Of a stretch of DNA of 64,000 bases, positions 23,029 to 34,269 are shown piece after piece (position 1 is the stretch's first letter; each line of letters opens with the position of its first letter). The position numbers were made by a program, and so were the translations under genes. The notes under the pieces were generated by a model. The model saw nothing but the letters and a program-made list of their open reading frames with translations. It was not told where the DNA came from and made no database searches. The stretch is from Persicaria tinctoria. Taxonomy: Eukaryota > Streptophyta > Magnoliopsida > Caryophyllales > Polygonaceae. The stretch is from positions 60,807,038 through 60,871,037 of the forward strand of contig JBANSL010000007.1 in assembly GCA_037127255.1 (NCBI GenBank). The letters run 5' to 3'.

Positions 23029-24447
23029 TGACGGAGGGAAAACATGTCGTTGATCCGCCAAAAAAACTCAAACCTATAGCAAGTATAGCAATAAGCAAGA
23101 GGTCGATCCACATGGAAAGTTATAATTCAAGTGTCAATCAAAGTAACCAAATTGGGGGGTTTTTATGTGTGAAAGTTATGCCTTTTATCAAAGCGGACTG
23201 AAGCAAACAAAAGTAAATGATTGTAATTCAGACAATTAAGAGAAGCAATTCTACTTATAATTTTCCACTTTATTTGGTTGAAGCGATCCTTGTAACTTCT
23301 TATCGTCCTATTAAGTTTCCTTTGAATGCCCTTGTCACGCCCTAATATAGTTACTAGTCCAATCAGTCCTAGAAACCCTTATCAATCGAACAATCCCTAA
23401 AGAAGGATTTAACCCAATTGATAGCTTTAAGTTCAAAGATTATCCAAGGTATTTACAGTCCCTAAAGAGGGATTTAACAACACATCCAACTTCCTACTTG
23501 TTCAATTAGTTCAATCAGCTCTAAAGGAACAAGTTTGCTACTTAGGTTAAGGTTCACAATCAGGAATCTACAAAACCTTAGCGATTGAATTGATCTATCA
23601 AGTTGATCACGCAAGATAGAACAATTCAATAAACAATCAAGCACAAAGAAGTTGAAGCATTCAACTATAGGAAACAAGGAACAAGAATTAGAAACTCACA
23701 ATCAATCCAAATAAAGCTTCAAATTGCAGGCAGAATAGATGAGTTTAGTTCCTTATGGAAGACATCGCTCAAATCTCTAAGTGTCTGATGAACGGAAGAA
23801 TAGAATAGAAGTTTTGAAAATAACATAAAACTCGGCCTTATAAAAGTCTAGGCGACCACACAAAAGGAAAACATAAAACTAGGGTTTTTAATTAAAACGG
23901 CGTCGCGCTGGCAACATGTGCTGCGGCCGCGACTTCATCCATCCCCGCTGTAAATTGATTGGCCGCGACCGCGGCATGGTTGTTGCGGCCGCAGCCAGGG
24001 GCCTTTCACGGAAAATCTATCCCAAATTTGCTCTTCTTGTCAACAGGAAAGTTGTAGTTCTCTGAAAGAGCTTTCCAACACATGGTCATAATAGTCAATC
24101 AGACAACCGAGGCATCCAAAAAGTGCAAAACAAGTTCAGCATGTCTGGCGACAACTTCTGCAGACTTGTTCTTCGTTTAGATCCGCTTCTTCTTCTCAGA
24201 ACCTCTTGAGATCTTCATGTAAGCTTCTCCGATCAACTATACATTCTCATCTAATGCGTTAACAAGCGTTAACAACTCCTGTCTCATCATCGGATCCACG
24301 ATTACCTGAAATAATCAATAAAAGTGTGTAGATTCCGACTCCACTAATATAGAGAGCCAATATGCAAATTGTACTTAATCCATCCATGAAATGCATCTTA
24401 ACTAAACTAAATGCAACCTATTATGCCTACCTAAATGCATGCTATCA
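23029..24447 (-). mobile_element. Solo LTR inserted in LTR1 (first)
   Basis: Reads TGACGGAGGG...GCATGCTATCA on the plus strand, with perfect 5-bp duplication TCATG (23024..23028 and 24448..24452). 1419 bp, no ORF. On its own strand it starts TGATAGCATGCA, matching the family of 18097, 19537 and 24502. Confidence 0.92.
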
Positions 24448-24501
24448 TCATGTGAAGATCTATCAAGAGTGAAGATATTTATCCACTTTAGTCTTACTTA
24501 C

Positions 24502-25835
24502 TGATGTGGTCTAAACCAACACAAGAATAGTGTAGCCTGAACCAACCTCGCAAGAATACGAGATCAATTGCAGTATACGGATATCGATCACGGGGATTAT
24601 ATATGTATCAATTGCTATCTAGAACTAATTAGCTAAGCCAAGAAAGAGGGATTTGATTTTCAACTAAACTAAGAAAAACAAGCAAAGATTATGAAGAAAA
24701 TATATATAAGAAGTAATTCCAGGGTTAAGGTTTCCGACGACAATGCCACAAAGAATTCAACCCGATGTTCACTCGAACTTCGCCTCCTAAATATGTCAAA
24801 TTGAAGGTAAATTATCTAAAGTCATCACTCAGCTGTCGCATGTTGTAGTAATTGTGTCTAAATTAACAAAATCTAGACCCTTTAAGTTCTTTATAGACCT
24901 TAGGAGAAAATCAATTAAACTTTCGCTGTCGCGTTCCGCCTAACCGATTCAAACCTAAGAATCTACGATAATTTATTAATCCTCAAGAGTCCTCAACAAT
25001 CGTTTAAATGTCACAATAACAATTGTTGATTCCTCAAGTTCAATCCCAGGGTTCCAATAGACACAACTCTTGGGTTCATGAAATCCATCCAAGTATCCAA
25101 TTTCAATTCGCAGCGGTAGCATCTTGAATCTAAAAAGGATTCTAATCGATTCACATCAATCAGGTTAAGCAACTAGGATCAAATCAATTCATAAAATTAA
25201 GACTAAGCTCAAGCAACCATCGAAATCAAACAATTTGCGACATTGTCGGGTTCACCCTAACCCTAGAACGGAAAATTTAGCTAAACATAATATAGAAAAC
25301 AATAAAATAAATTAAAGACATACTTAAAATAAAATGCAAACCAGAAATCTTCGTCCTCGATCCAAACGGTAATACCGAAAACAAAGGCCTAATCTAAAAC
25401 CTAATCTAAACAAACCAAAAGCGGCGTTCCAAAGTCCGAACTAAGCAAGCCCTCCTCTTTGTTCTATCACATACGAGAGTATATATATGGGAAGATTAAT
25501 GAAATTACAATTTCAATCCACGAAATTAAATAATTAAAATCTAACCCAACACCCAATTATAAAGTTAATTCCATCAAACAACCCCTAAGTTTAGAAACTT
25601 CAATCATTGTCAATTTAGCTCCTCAAGTCCAATCCAATATCCTCTCTGCTCCACATTCACACTTCAATTTCGACAATATCGCTTCCAAAGTGCCTGAAAT
25701 CAATAAAAACACGGTGTAGACTCCGAAAATGCAAAATAAACAAAATAAAGTATAAAATATGATAAATATGCATGAAAATGATCTAAACTAATATGCAAAT
25801 GCAACCCTAAAATATGACTAAATTAGATGTCATCA
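24502..25835 (-). mobile_element. Solo LTR inserted in LTR1 (second)
   Basis: Reads TGATGTGG...GATGTCATCA with perfect 5-bp duplication CTTAC (24497..24501 and 25836..25840). 1334 bp, no ORF. Same family and orientation as the first solo LTR, only 54 bp of host LTR between them. Confidence 0.92.
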
Positions 25836-26634
25836 CTTACCTTAGGGATTTATTTGTTTTATTTCCATGTTTTATCATAAAGTCTTAGATAGATAGGAAT
25901 AGATATAGATAGAGTATTCTTTCCTAGAATAGCAAGGATTGAATACTATAACTAAGGCCTTAGGGGCTGATTTAAGAGATCATCCAAGCCACAAGCATTT
26001 GTGTTCCCTTATAGCGAGTAGAGAGTATTTTAGAGAGCTTAGGCCGAGTAAAATGGAGAGTGTTGCAAGAGCGGATTTGGCTTCGATCGGTTGTAAGCTT
26101 TTATTTGATTCAATCCAAGTTAGTTTCCTTTTATTATTGATGTGTTTCTTTATGATGAAGAGCGAGTAGTCACCCAACTTCTAGGGTCGGGGTGAGCCCG
26201 ACGATAGCTATGTAAGGTAATGCGATAAAGGTACAACTTTTAATGCAATTTCGTCTTCTATCCCTATGAGCATGATTCTTTTGCGAAAGTCGAAGGTGAT
26301 CCTTGTTTGTGTTATTGAAGCGAAAGTGATCTTAATACAACTTGGATTAATTATGTGAAAAAGGGTTAGTAACAATTAGGGTTTATGCGAAAGCCTCTGT
26401 CGTCCTACTTCTTAATAACGACAGTTATTTGATGAAAAGCATGATCTTTTATACCTTCACCGTGATTTTTATATGTTATCGTTGTGGCATTGAAACCCCG
26501 ATCTTGGAAGTCTTTTATAATATTGAATTCAATCCCACCAATTTCGTGTTATTTCCGATTTTATTTCATTCACAAGATCACGATTTTTTTGTTCTGCACA
26601 ACTCGATCTCGACCAGTTCTAGTCGACGTTGAGG

Positions 26635-26770
26635 ATTTTGTTCGACGTCGAGTACTCTCTTCTACTCGACATTGCTTTGTTTCGATTTTGTTGCACGGTT
26701 TTGCAGGTTTACTCAACTCAGTGGTCGATATCGAGTACTCTACTCGAGATCGAGGACTCTGCTGGTCGAT
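26635..26770. repeat. Second TCGA cluster of LTR1
   Basis: TTCGACGTCGAGTACT (26641), GTCGATATCGAGTACT (26723) and CTCGAGATCGAGGAC (26744), matching 30975..31095 in LTR2. Confidence 0.85.
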
Positions 26771-27040
26771 TTCCAGAAGATTTAGGAGCTGAAAAGGTGA
26801 GTGCTGACACGCTTCCTTGTGGATACGATCCTGAATACCCTACCACTACAACGGGAGGGTTTCTTGTATTTTATTTTCTGAGACAGGGAGTTAGTTTGAT
26901 TTATATTTCATATTTATTTTCATACTTGATTTCCCTCCGCTAACAAATTTGGATTTATATTTCATTCCACGTTGCTGGGACAGGGAGACCAACGAAATGC
27001 CTTTATATTTCATATTTATTTGCTAACGAAATGCCTTTAT

Positions 27041-27058
27041 TGGCGTCGTTGCCAGGGA
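27041..27058 (+). other. Degenerate tRNA-Asp-type primer-binding site of unit 1
   Basis: TGGCGTCGTTGCCAGGGA differs from the Athila-type PBS at two positions. It lies 95 bp beyond LTR1 rather than adjacent; the gap holds a local duplication ('aacgaaatgccttta' at 26991 and 27025). Confidence 0.7.
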
Positions 27059-27226
27059 GATATCAATCGCGCCTAGCTTAGGTGTGTTTAAGGTTTAGGA
27101 TAACCCATCCCTTTTTCTTGTTACTATCACATACCCTATCACCACCTACCTCATTGACACCAATTAGGTGTCGAGCTTTTACTACTGATTCGTGCTTTAT
27201 TTTAATTTCAAAGCTTAGGTACAAAG

Positions 27227-27330
27227 ATGGAAGACTTTTATGAAGGGAATCCCGAATGGGAAAGATGGGTCTGAGATATGATGTGGCGAAATAGGATCGC
27301 GGTGAAGGAGGAATGATTAAGGGACCATGC
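27227..27330 (+). pseudogene. N-terminal gag remnant, unit 1
   Basis: Starting at ATG 27227 the frame reads MEDFYEGNPEWERWV, then stop (27272..27274), then DMMWRNRIAVKEE, then stop (27314..27316). This resembles the start of Athila-like gag. The rest of gag and all pol are missing from this unit. Confidence 0.5.
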
Positions 27331-27501
27331 CCTCCTCCCGACGAGCCAATTGACCCACTCGATTTTGACAGCTAGGTAAATCCTTCCTCGAATTTCATTC
27401 CTACTTTTCTACCTATCGTTGATTAACCATATGAAGGATCCCAAGAAGAAGAAAAGCTAGAAAAGAAGAAGCAGGACGTCGTTGCCCATGGTGTTTCAAG
27501 G

Positions 27502-27897
27502 TTGCTTTTACCTTACAAGGTGAAAGCTATCCCCCACAATTTTGATCAACCGATGTTCGTGTTCAAGTATGGTGTCCTACCAAAGTGGCATGAAGCTCCA
27601 CAAGATAAGGAGGAAATATCTCTTTCCACTCCACCGTTCTACTGTGGTGGAGATACACAACTAAGTCAACCTATGGAGCGGAAGAGGTATGATGATGAGG
27701 TATGTATCTTTTCTCTATGTCTTCCTTTATGCATGCTACCTAGAGACGGGGAAGATGAATGGGTGGAGCCATGGAGCGTTCACTCGGGGAGATTCAAGCT
27801 TCTTCATACGATGCCCCCGGATGACATTCCACGATTCCCACCACCGGAGGAACCACCAGATCCACCTATACCTCCGGACAAAGATGAGCCAGACTAA
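27502..27897 (+). CDS. Unrecognised ORF in internal domain 1
   Basis: 131 residues, open also for some distance upstream of the first ATG (27502). I do not recognise it. It has a hydrophobic-aromatic first half (YKVKAIPHNFDQPMFVFKYG) and a proline/aspartate-rich end (PPPEEPPDPPIPPDKDEPD). It lies where gag-pol should be, between a gag N-terminal remnant and the post-pol palindrome cluster. It could be a decayed piece of the retroelement's polyprotein or a captured fragment; there is no evidence of expression. Confidence 0.3.
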   Translation: MLLPYKVKAIPHNFDQPMFVFKYGVLPKWHEAPQDKEEISLSTPPFYCGGDTQLSQPMERKRYDDEVCIFSLCLPLCMLPRDGEDEWVEPWSVHSGRFKLLHTMPPDDIPRFPPPEEPPDPPIPPDKDEPD

Positions 27898-28082
27898 GAC
27901 TTAAAGGGAAATAGGTCAAGCTAAAGACATAAAATTTAGCGCTTACGGGAGCTAACCCGCTATTTCTTATTTCTTAGGGTTTTAGATGTTGTTGGTTTTT
28001 GTTTCAAATATTATGTTGGGTTTTGCCTTTGTGGATTTTATCTTTCTAACACAAATTGTAGGTATAAGGAGCTGCAGAAAGT

Positions 28083-28235
28083 ACTCGACGTCGAGTTCTC
28101 TACTCGACGTCGACCACACATGAGGAGAAACGGAGCTTGTGGTCGACAGAAAACCACCCTGAGGTTCCCACATACTCGATGTCGAGTAGAAAGTAGTCGA
28201 TGTCGACTACTCTTCTCGATATCGACCACTCTGCA
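28083..28235. repeat. TCGA-palindrome cluster, post-pol region of unit 1
   Basis: Includes TACTCGACGTCGAG, TACTCGACGTCGACC, TACTCGATGTCGAGTA, AGTCGATGTCGACTA and TCTCGATATCGACC. Collinear with the cluster at 34098..34245 of unit 2. Confidence 0.9.
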
Positions 28236-29486
28236 GCAAATTTCAGTACTCGATTCCGAGCTTCTACACACATGTCTAGTGAGTCTCTTTCTTTACCCTT
28301 GTTTTTATATAGTGAGGACACTGTAATGTTTAATTATGGGGTGGGGGAAAGGCTTACTTTGTGCATAATCATATTAATGTTTATTTGCATTTTACATGGT
28401 TACTTTGGATATGTTATTTTATCTATGTGTTTACATGTTGTTTTCCAAAGTTTAATTTTATCACCCCCAATTTTTTTTGATTAGTTTCATGGAAGTTTAA
28501 ATTGAACTGGATGATGCAAAAATTGGATTCATTAGAGATATAGCATGAAATTGCCTAGTAAAGAGAAGTCACAATGAAGTGCATATTTTTCTTGAAAACC
28601 ATGAAATGAGGTAAAATTTGATATTGATTTTGACATGTTGCACTATAGGAGGATGGAGGACTTTATTTTCCATACATTCTTACATATCACATCCATGCCT
28701 ATGCTTATGCATCACAAGCCATATTAAGCTTTATTTCATATTTTGCTCCACATGTTCTAAATACTGCCCATTTTCTACCTTATTCCTTATCCGGGGATTA
28801 TGTTGAGAATGGAATTACGTTATGGAGATTACTATATGGTGTTTGTGTTGTTGTTATTATCATTATTGAAGTTTGACAGGACGAATCATATATTATGGAA
28901 AATTTAATGAGTGAAAGAAAATCTGGTCACCTCAGGAGATAGAGGTAGATCGGCCACGCCTGCGTTGAGATGTTAGTTCTGCGGGATGGGACACCAAGGT
29001 GAAGAGTCCGAAGCACTAAGTATCCGGGGCCATTCATAACACCCATGTTTGCGACTCGCGAGAAGGCAGTGTTGAGGTTAGAGAGTTAAAATTATGATAT
29101 TGAAAAAAGCATTGAGCGAATGAGCGAAAGGTGAGAAATTAAATGAAGAAGAAATGTGGTATGAAAGTTTGGAAATTACTCCATTTCTCCGGATCATTAA
29201 CACCACATGGCCCAAAATATCCCACCTTAAGCCTTTTACTAATCTACTCCTTATTGAGCTTAAATAAAGTCCTCTTGATTATTAATGCTTTGTCACAGTA
29301 TGGATTGTTTTTGTATAACCTCCTTTTGTGTGTAGATGTTGCTTTTATTCACAGACATGATTTTGTGACATTAGTACCATTTCGAGGATGGTAATTGATT
29401 GCAGGGACATATAAGAATGAATCTTTGATGTTGAGAGTTTAATTTGTTCCCCTGTATGACCATTAAAAGTATTGCTTGAGGACAAG

Positions 29487-29507
29487 CAAGCTTAAGAATG
29501 GGGTGTT
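29487..29507 (+). other. Polypurine tract region before LTR2
   Basis: 'aagcttaagaatggggtg' directly precedes the LTR start TGATGTGCGCC, as in plant LTR elements where the LTR follows a purine run. Confidence 0.6.
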
Positions 29508-31265
29508 TGATGTGCGCCTATTTTGCCATGTTTTACATTAAATTTTATATCGATTTCTGTACATATTTCATATTTCTGGGTTTGATTTATACAGAATTTG
29601 TGTAGTTTGTGTTTATTTACAAATTATGGAGGTCTACACAAGTTTCTGTTTAATTTCGCAGAAATCGGACGCACTTTGGATCTTAAAGGAAAGTCATGGA
29701 GAAGCTAAGGAAGAACACAAGATGGTGCAACTGGAGAAAATGCCACTTTTCACCATTCATCATTTTGAATCAAGTTCAGATGTCTTTATGAGAGTTGTAG
29801 CTATCGAAAATATCTTTCCAACGCATACTCATATGCATCAATAAGAGAAACAAGGACTCGGGAAAGTGCGTTTCAAGACGGATCATAATTATTGAAAGCT
29901 TACAGAACTAGTTGACGTTGACCACTTTGGTCGATGTCAAGTACTTTTTGGTCGACATTCACTCCAGAGGACGTGATTGAGCACGAGTTAAGCATAGGAC
30001 CAATCGAGATGACGAATTCCACTCGACATCAAGTACTTGATGCCGAGTACTTCCTAGAGACGAAACCGAGTCGAAATCGAGTGGAGTCCGAGATATGTGG
30101 ATTACTTGCAAGTGAAGTCACGTGGGATTCTATCAAGTCATGTGAAGATCTATCAAGAGTGAAGATATTTATCCACCTTCGTCTTACTTACCTTAGGGAT
30201 TTATTTGTTTTATTTCCAAGTTTTATCATAAAGTTTTAGATAGATAGGAATAGATATAGATAGAATATTCTTTCCTAGAATAGCAAGGATTGAATACTAT
30301 AAATAAGGCCTTAGAGGCTGATTTTTGAGATCATCCAAGCCACAAGCATTTGTGTTCCTTTATAGCGAGTAGAGAGTGTTTTAGAGTGCTTAGGTCAAGT
30401 AAGGTGGAGAGTGTTGCGAGAGCAGATTTGGCTTCGATCGGTTGTAAGTTTTTATTTGATTCAATGCAAGTTAGTTTCCTTTTATTATTGATGTGTTTCT
30501 TTATGATGAAGAGTGAGTAGTCACCCAACTTCTAGGTTCGGGGTGAGCCCGACGATAGCCATGTAAGGTAATGCGATAAAGGTACAACTTTTAATGCAAT
30601 TTCGTCTTCTATCCCTATGAGCATGATTCTTTTGCGAAAGTCGAAGGTTATCCTTGTTTGTGTTATTGAAGCGAAAGTTATCTTAATACAACTTGGATTA
30701 ATTATGTGAAAAAGTGTTAGTAACAATTAGGGTTTATGCAAAAGCCTCTATCTTCGTACTTGTTAATAACGACAGTTATTTGATGAAAAGCATGATCTTT
30801 TATAATTTCAACATGATTCTTATATGGTTATCATTGTGGCATTGAAACCCCGATCTTGGAAGTACTTTATAATATTGAATTCGATCCCACCAATTTCATG
30901 TTATTTCCGTTTTTATTTCGTTCACAAAGTCACGATTTTTTTAATTCTGCACAAGTCGATCTCGACCAGTTCTAGTCGATGTCGAGTACTCTGTTCTACT
31001 CGACATTGCTTTGTTTCGCTTCTGTTGCATGGTTTTGCAGGTTTACTCGACTGAGTGGTCGATATCGAGTACTCTACTCAAGATCGAGGACTCTTCTGGT
31101 CGATTTGGAGAGGATTTAGGAGCTGAAAAGGCGAGCGCTGACACACTTCCTCGTGGATACGATCTTGAATACCCTACCACTACAGCGGGAGGGTTTCTTG
31201 TATTTTATTTGCTGAGACAGGGAGTTAGTTTGATTTATATTTCATATTTATTTTTATACTTGATA
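29508..31265 (+). mobile_element. LTR2 of the Athila-like array (shared by both units)
   Basis: Starts TGATGTGCGCC after the polypurine region. It is collinear with LTR1 up to 'tttttatacttgat' and then stops: the last 20 or so bases and the PBS are missing, and gag coding begins immediately. So a deletion fused the LTR to gag. TCGA clusters lie at about 29905..30080 and 30957..31095. Confidence 0.85.
30296..30306 (+). promoter_or_regulatory. LTR2 TATA box
   Basis: TACTATAAATAAGG about 790 bp into the LTR, same place as in the other copies. Likely promoter of unit 2 transcripts. Confidence 0.6.
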
Positions 31266-32211
31266 TCTAGAATATCTAAAACGAAAGGCATTTCGTTGGT
31301 CTCTTGCAAGATTAGCATCACAGTGGCTCGAGGGTTTGCCTTCACAATCAATTTGCACGTGGAATGAACTGCAAGACTGATTTCTTAACAAGTTATTCCC
31401 TCCTGCCAAAATAGCTGCGCTCAGGCAACAAATCATGACTTTCAGACAGAAGTCAGGGGAGACATTAGCACAGGTTTGGGAGCACTACAAAAGGCTTCTG
31501 AAATCCTGTCCTAGGCATGGACATCCACCCCATGTGATCCAGGAGATAATCTTCAATTTCCTGGATGCACCAACTAAGGAGCGGATCACCAACTACACTA
31601 CATATAGGTATCTCGAGTACACCCCACGACGTGCTTGGGAAACCTTTAAGATGCTAGCTAACTACGATAACACATATGAGACTTCTGCGGCCTCTGTGGA
31701 AAGACATGAAAGGCATGCCCCATCTATGTCCTTATATGAGCCACCGAAGGAGATTGATTCGGACGTCAGGGAACAATTCCACAATGATCAGGTACGTCGT
31801 CTCACCAAGCAAGTTAAGTTCCTTTCTAAAGATAAACCTTGTTTGGAATGTGGGTCTGTGAGGCACAACACTACTGCGTGCCCACATGCCGACCAAATAC
31901 TACAAGAGAAAACCCATGAAGAGGCACGTTATGCGGGAGGAAACTACTCAGGACAACATCAGCAACAGAACTGGAGCCACTATCACAGCCCCGGCATCAA
32001 TGAGACCCCCCGTCCTACAGACCTCCTGGTCACCCTAACAAAGAAGGTAAGAAAGATGACCTGCAGCTTATACTTGAGGAGTTGCGGAGGAATCATACAG
32101 ACATCAAGCAGTCCATCAATTCCATCCATACTCAGCTGCATGACATCACCTCTAGAATTGGGGAAATTGACATCTGAAAGAAAACCAGGGAGACCCAAAT
32201 GGGCCAATTAG
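31265..32211 (+). pseudogene. Athila-like gag, unit 2
   Basis: Retrotransposon gag domain in one frame: KRKAFRWSLARLASQWLEGLP, then, after an in-frame TGA (31378..31380), FLNKLFPPAKIAALRQQ and on to KERITNYTTYRYLEYTPRRAWE. A zinc knuckle CLECGSVRHNTTAC (CX2CX4HX4C) follows near 31850. The N terminus is lost in the LTR2 deletion. After about 32040 the reading frame shifts. Gag would package element RNA; with a stop, a deletion and a frameshift this copy cannot make the full protein. Confidence 0.85.
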
Positions 32212-32296
32212 CTTATCAATCCCCAAACAACCAGGTACGCTTCGCGGATCCTCTGAATCAAATCCTAAAAATAATTCAACAGGACAGGTATCTGCG

Positions 32297-32683
32297 ATGA
32301 ATCTCAGGATTGGGCGACAGACACAAACACCCGACCAGAACACAGAAGGAGAAGCAGCCGGGGAATCCTCGGTGTCGACAAGACCACTCGACTTTGACCA
32401 AAATCTGGTCGAATTCGAGGAGCCCCCAATCGATATCGAGCAGAACTCAGAACCCACCCCGAAATCGACTACTGTAGTCGATGTCGACCAGCCCCCAGTC
32501 AATGTCGACCACCCTTCTAACAACGTCGAACACACTCCAGCACCTTTGAAGAAGAAGACACGGCCATTCCCGATAAAATCTTTGAAGGAAGCAGAGAAAA
32601 AGTTTCAACGGTTCGTGAAGATGCTTCAGCGGCTCAATGTCACAATTCCTTTCACAGAAGCGCTTCATGAGATGTCGTCGTAG
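32297..32683 (+). pseudogene. gag-protease linker with encoded VDxD/E repeats
   Basis: In frame with the protease below. It carries the TCGA cluster as coding sequence (32375..32530), giving repeated DFDQ, DIEQ, VVDVDQ and NVDH motifs. It ends in KTRPFPIKSLKEAEKKFQRFVKMLQRLNVTIPFTEAL, a conserved block that normally precedes protease in Athila-like elements. A TAG stop at 32681..32683 interrupts the frame just before 'VKFLKDIL'. Confidence 0.75.
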
Positions 32684-33286
32684 GTCAAGTTCCTCAAAGA
32701 CATCCTCGGCAAGAAGCGGTCGATGGCTAAGGTCGCAGAGGAGTGCATCAAGATGGACTTACCAGAGAAAAGGTCAGATCTAGGTAAGTTTTCTATAACC
32801 ATTGGATTTGGTCAATATAAGTTTAATGCATTATGTGACTTAGGAGCCAGTGTAAGTATAATGCCTTTATCAATCTGGTCCAAAGTAAAGATAGGTGTTT
32901 TAGAGCTTGTGGATGCCCGACTCTATATGGCGAACAACACTATGGTCATCCCAATAGGCATGGTGGACGATGTGCCAGTACAGGTAGGTAAGTTCTTTGT
33001 CCCTGCTGATTTTCTAGTTATTGATATAGTAGAGGACCATGCTTGTCCAATTATTCTATGAAGGCCCTTCTTAACGACGGTGGATGCCAACATAAGCGTA
33101 AGGAAGGGAGTACTCACTTTCAACATCAGCGATGAGGTAATTGAGTATTCCTTTAATAAAACTGAGAGGCATACAGGTCTTATGGAGGAGGTCAAGTTAA
33201 TCTCAGCTATGTACATCACTTGCAGGGAGCCAAAGGTAAGAAATATGGACCCCAAAGAGCCGGAGAAGAGAGGTATGGAAGCCTAG
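32684..33286 (+). pseudogene. Athila-like retropepsin (aspartic protease)
   Basis: Starts VKFLKDILGKKRSMAKVAEE after the TAG stop. The active-site segment is CDLGASVSIMPLS: Asp-Leu-Gly, the variant usual in Athila-like proteases, rather than DTG or DSG. The second flap/core motif is ACPIIL then RPF, interrupted by TGA at 33059..33061 where a glycine codon is expected. The frame then continues to a stop at 33284..33286. The protease would cut the Gag-Pol polyprotein. Both breaks are single stops without frame change. Confidence 0.85.
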
Positions 33287-33319
33287 GTGGAGGAAATCAT
33301 GGCTATTCTTAACGAATAG

Positions 33320-33652
33320 ACAGAGGATCTACTCGACATCGACCACGATAAGTCAACGTCGACTAACTTTTATTCAGAATCTTTTCCAGGTCTTAAGTAT
33401 GGGGTCGATGTCGACCAGAAGTACTCGACGTCGAGTACTCTAGTCGACGTCGACCAGGATCAGAGACCTCCATCGAGTACAACAACGTCGAGCAACCCAC
33501 TAGGAATCGACCAGTACTCGACGTGGAGTACACTCCTCGACATCGACCAGTATTCCCTGCACTCGATCTCTCCATCCTCGATGAGCAAGCCCCCAGATGC
33601 ACAACAGTACCCGACATCGAGTAGTTTTACTCGATGTCGAGTAGATTTCGAG
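33320..33652. repeat. TCGA-palindrome cluster replacing most of pol
   Basis: Dense copies of CTCGACATCGACC, GTCGATGTCGACC, CTCGACGTCGAGTA, GTCGACGTCGACC and CTCGATGTCGAG. It lies between the protease and the integrase tail, where reverse transcriptase and RNase H should be. Confidence 0.9.
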
Positions 33653-33710
33653 GTCCCGAATTCAGATTCCGAGATGTTTGCCTTGGTATGTGCAATTATG
33701 CAGGGTTTCC

Positions 33711-33914
33711 AATGACGATCCTAAGGAGCATGAAGTTGGAGACATGGTCTATGTCTCCAAATCCAAGAATCATTGGTTCCCTAACAAGTTCAATCACAAA
33801 AACTTGGGACCTTTCACGGTGCACAAGATCTATTCCGGAGGACTACAACTGATAGACAAGAATGGAGTGTTATTCGAGGCCCAAGCCACATGGGCGCTGC
33901 AGATGCCACCCTGA
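33711..33914 (+). pseudogene. Integrase C-terminal tail, unit 2
   Basis: EVGDMVYVSKSKNHWFPNKF and NLGPFTVHKIYSGGLQLIDKNG match the C-terminal GPF/Y-type module of gypsy integrases (...LFPGKL..RW.GPF.V...). Catalytic core, RNase H and reverse transcriptase are deleted. The frame ends at 33914. Confidence 0.75.
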
Positions 33915-34097
33915 GCTTATGGAGAAGAAGTCGGTCTAGCGACTACAATGTCTAGAGCTTGTAACAAAACAATCCGTTTTTAGGATTTTTAGACATTTCT
34001 GCTTTTGGTTTTTGGTTTTGAAACATTATTTTTGGGTTTTGCTATTGTGGATATTATCTGTTTAACGAGTTTTGCAGTTATGAAAAGGTGCAGAAGT

Positions 34098-34245
34098 ACT
34101 CGACGTCGAGTAGTCTACTCGATGTCGACCACCATTGTCGAGCAGAGGAACCTGTGATCAAGGAAGATCACCCTGAGGCTTCATGTTTACTCGAGATCGA
34201 GTAGATCTAGTCGATGTCGACTAGTCTTCTCGAGATCGACAACTT
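34098..34245. repeat. TCGA-palindrome cluster, post-pol region of unit 2
   Basis: TACTCGACGTCGAGTA, CTCGATGTCGACC, CTCGAGATCGAGTA, GTCGATGTCGACTA and CTCGAGATCGACAA, collinear with 28083..28235. Confidence 0.9.
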
Positions 34246-34269
34246 CTGCAGCAACTACAACACTCGATT

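Larger units (their letters stand above)
22433..26945 (+). mobile_element. LTR1 of the Athila-like array, split by two solo LTRs
   Basis: Starts TGTTGTGACTTGTGAGCC and ends CCGCTAACA. Its three pieces (22433..23028, 24448..24501, 25836..26945) join into a sequence collinear with LTR2. Its TATA position reads TATAACTAAGG (25946), mutated compared with the TATAAATAAGG of LTR2. Confidence 0.85.
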
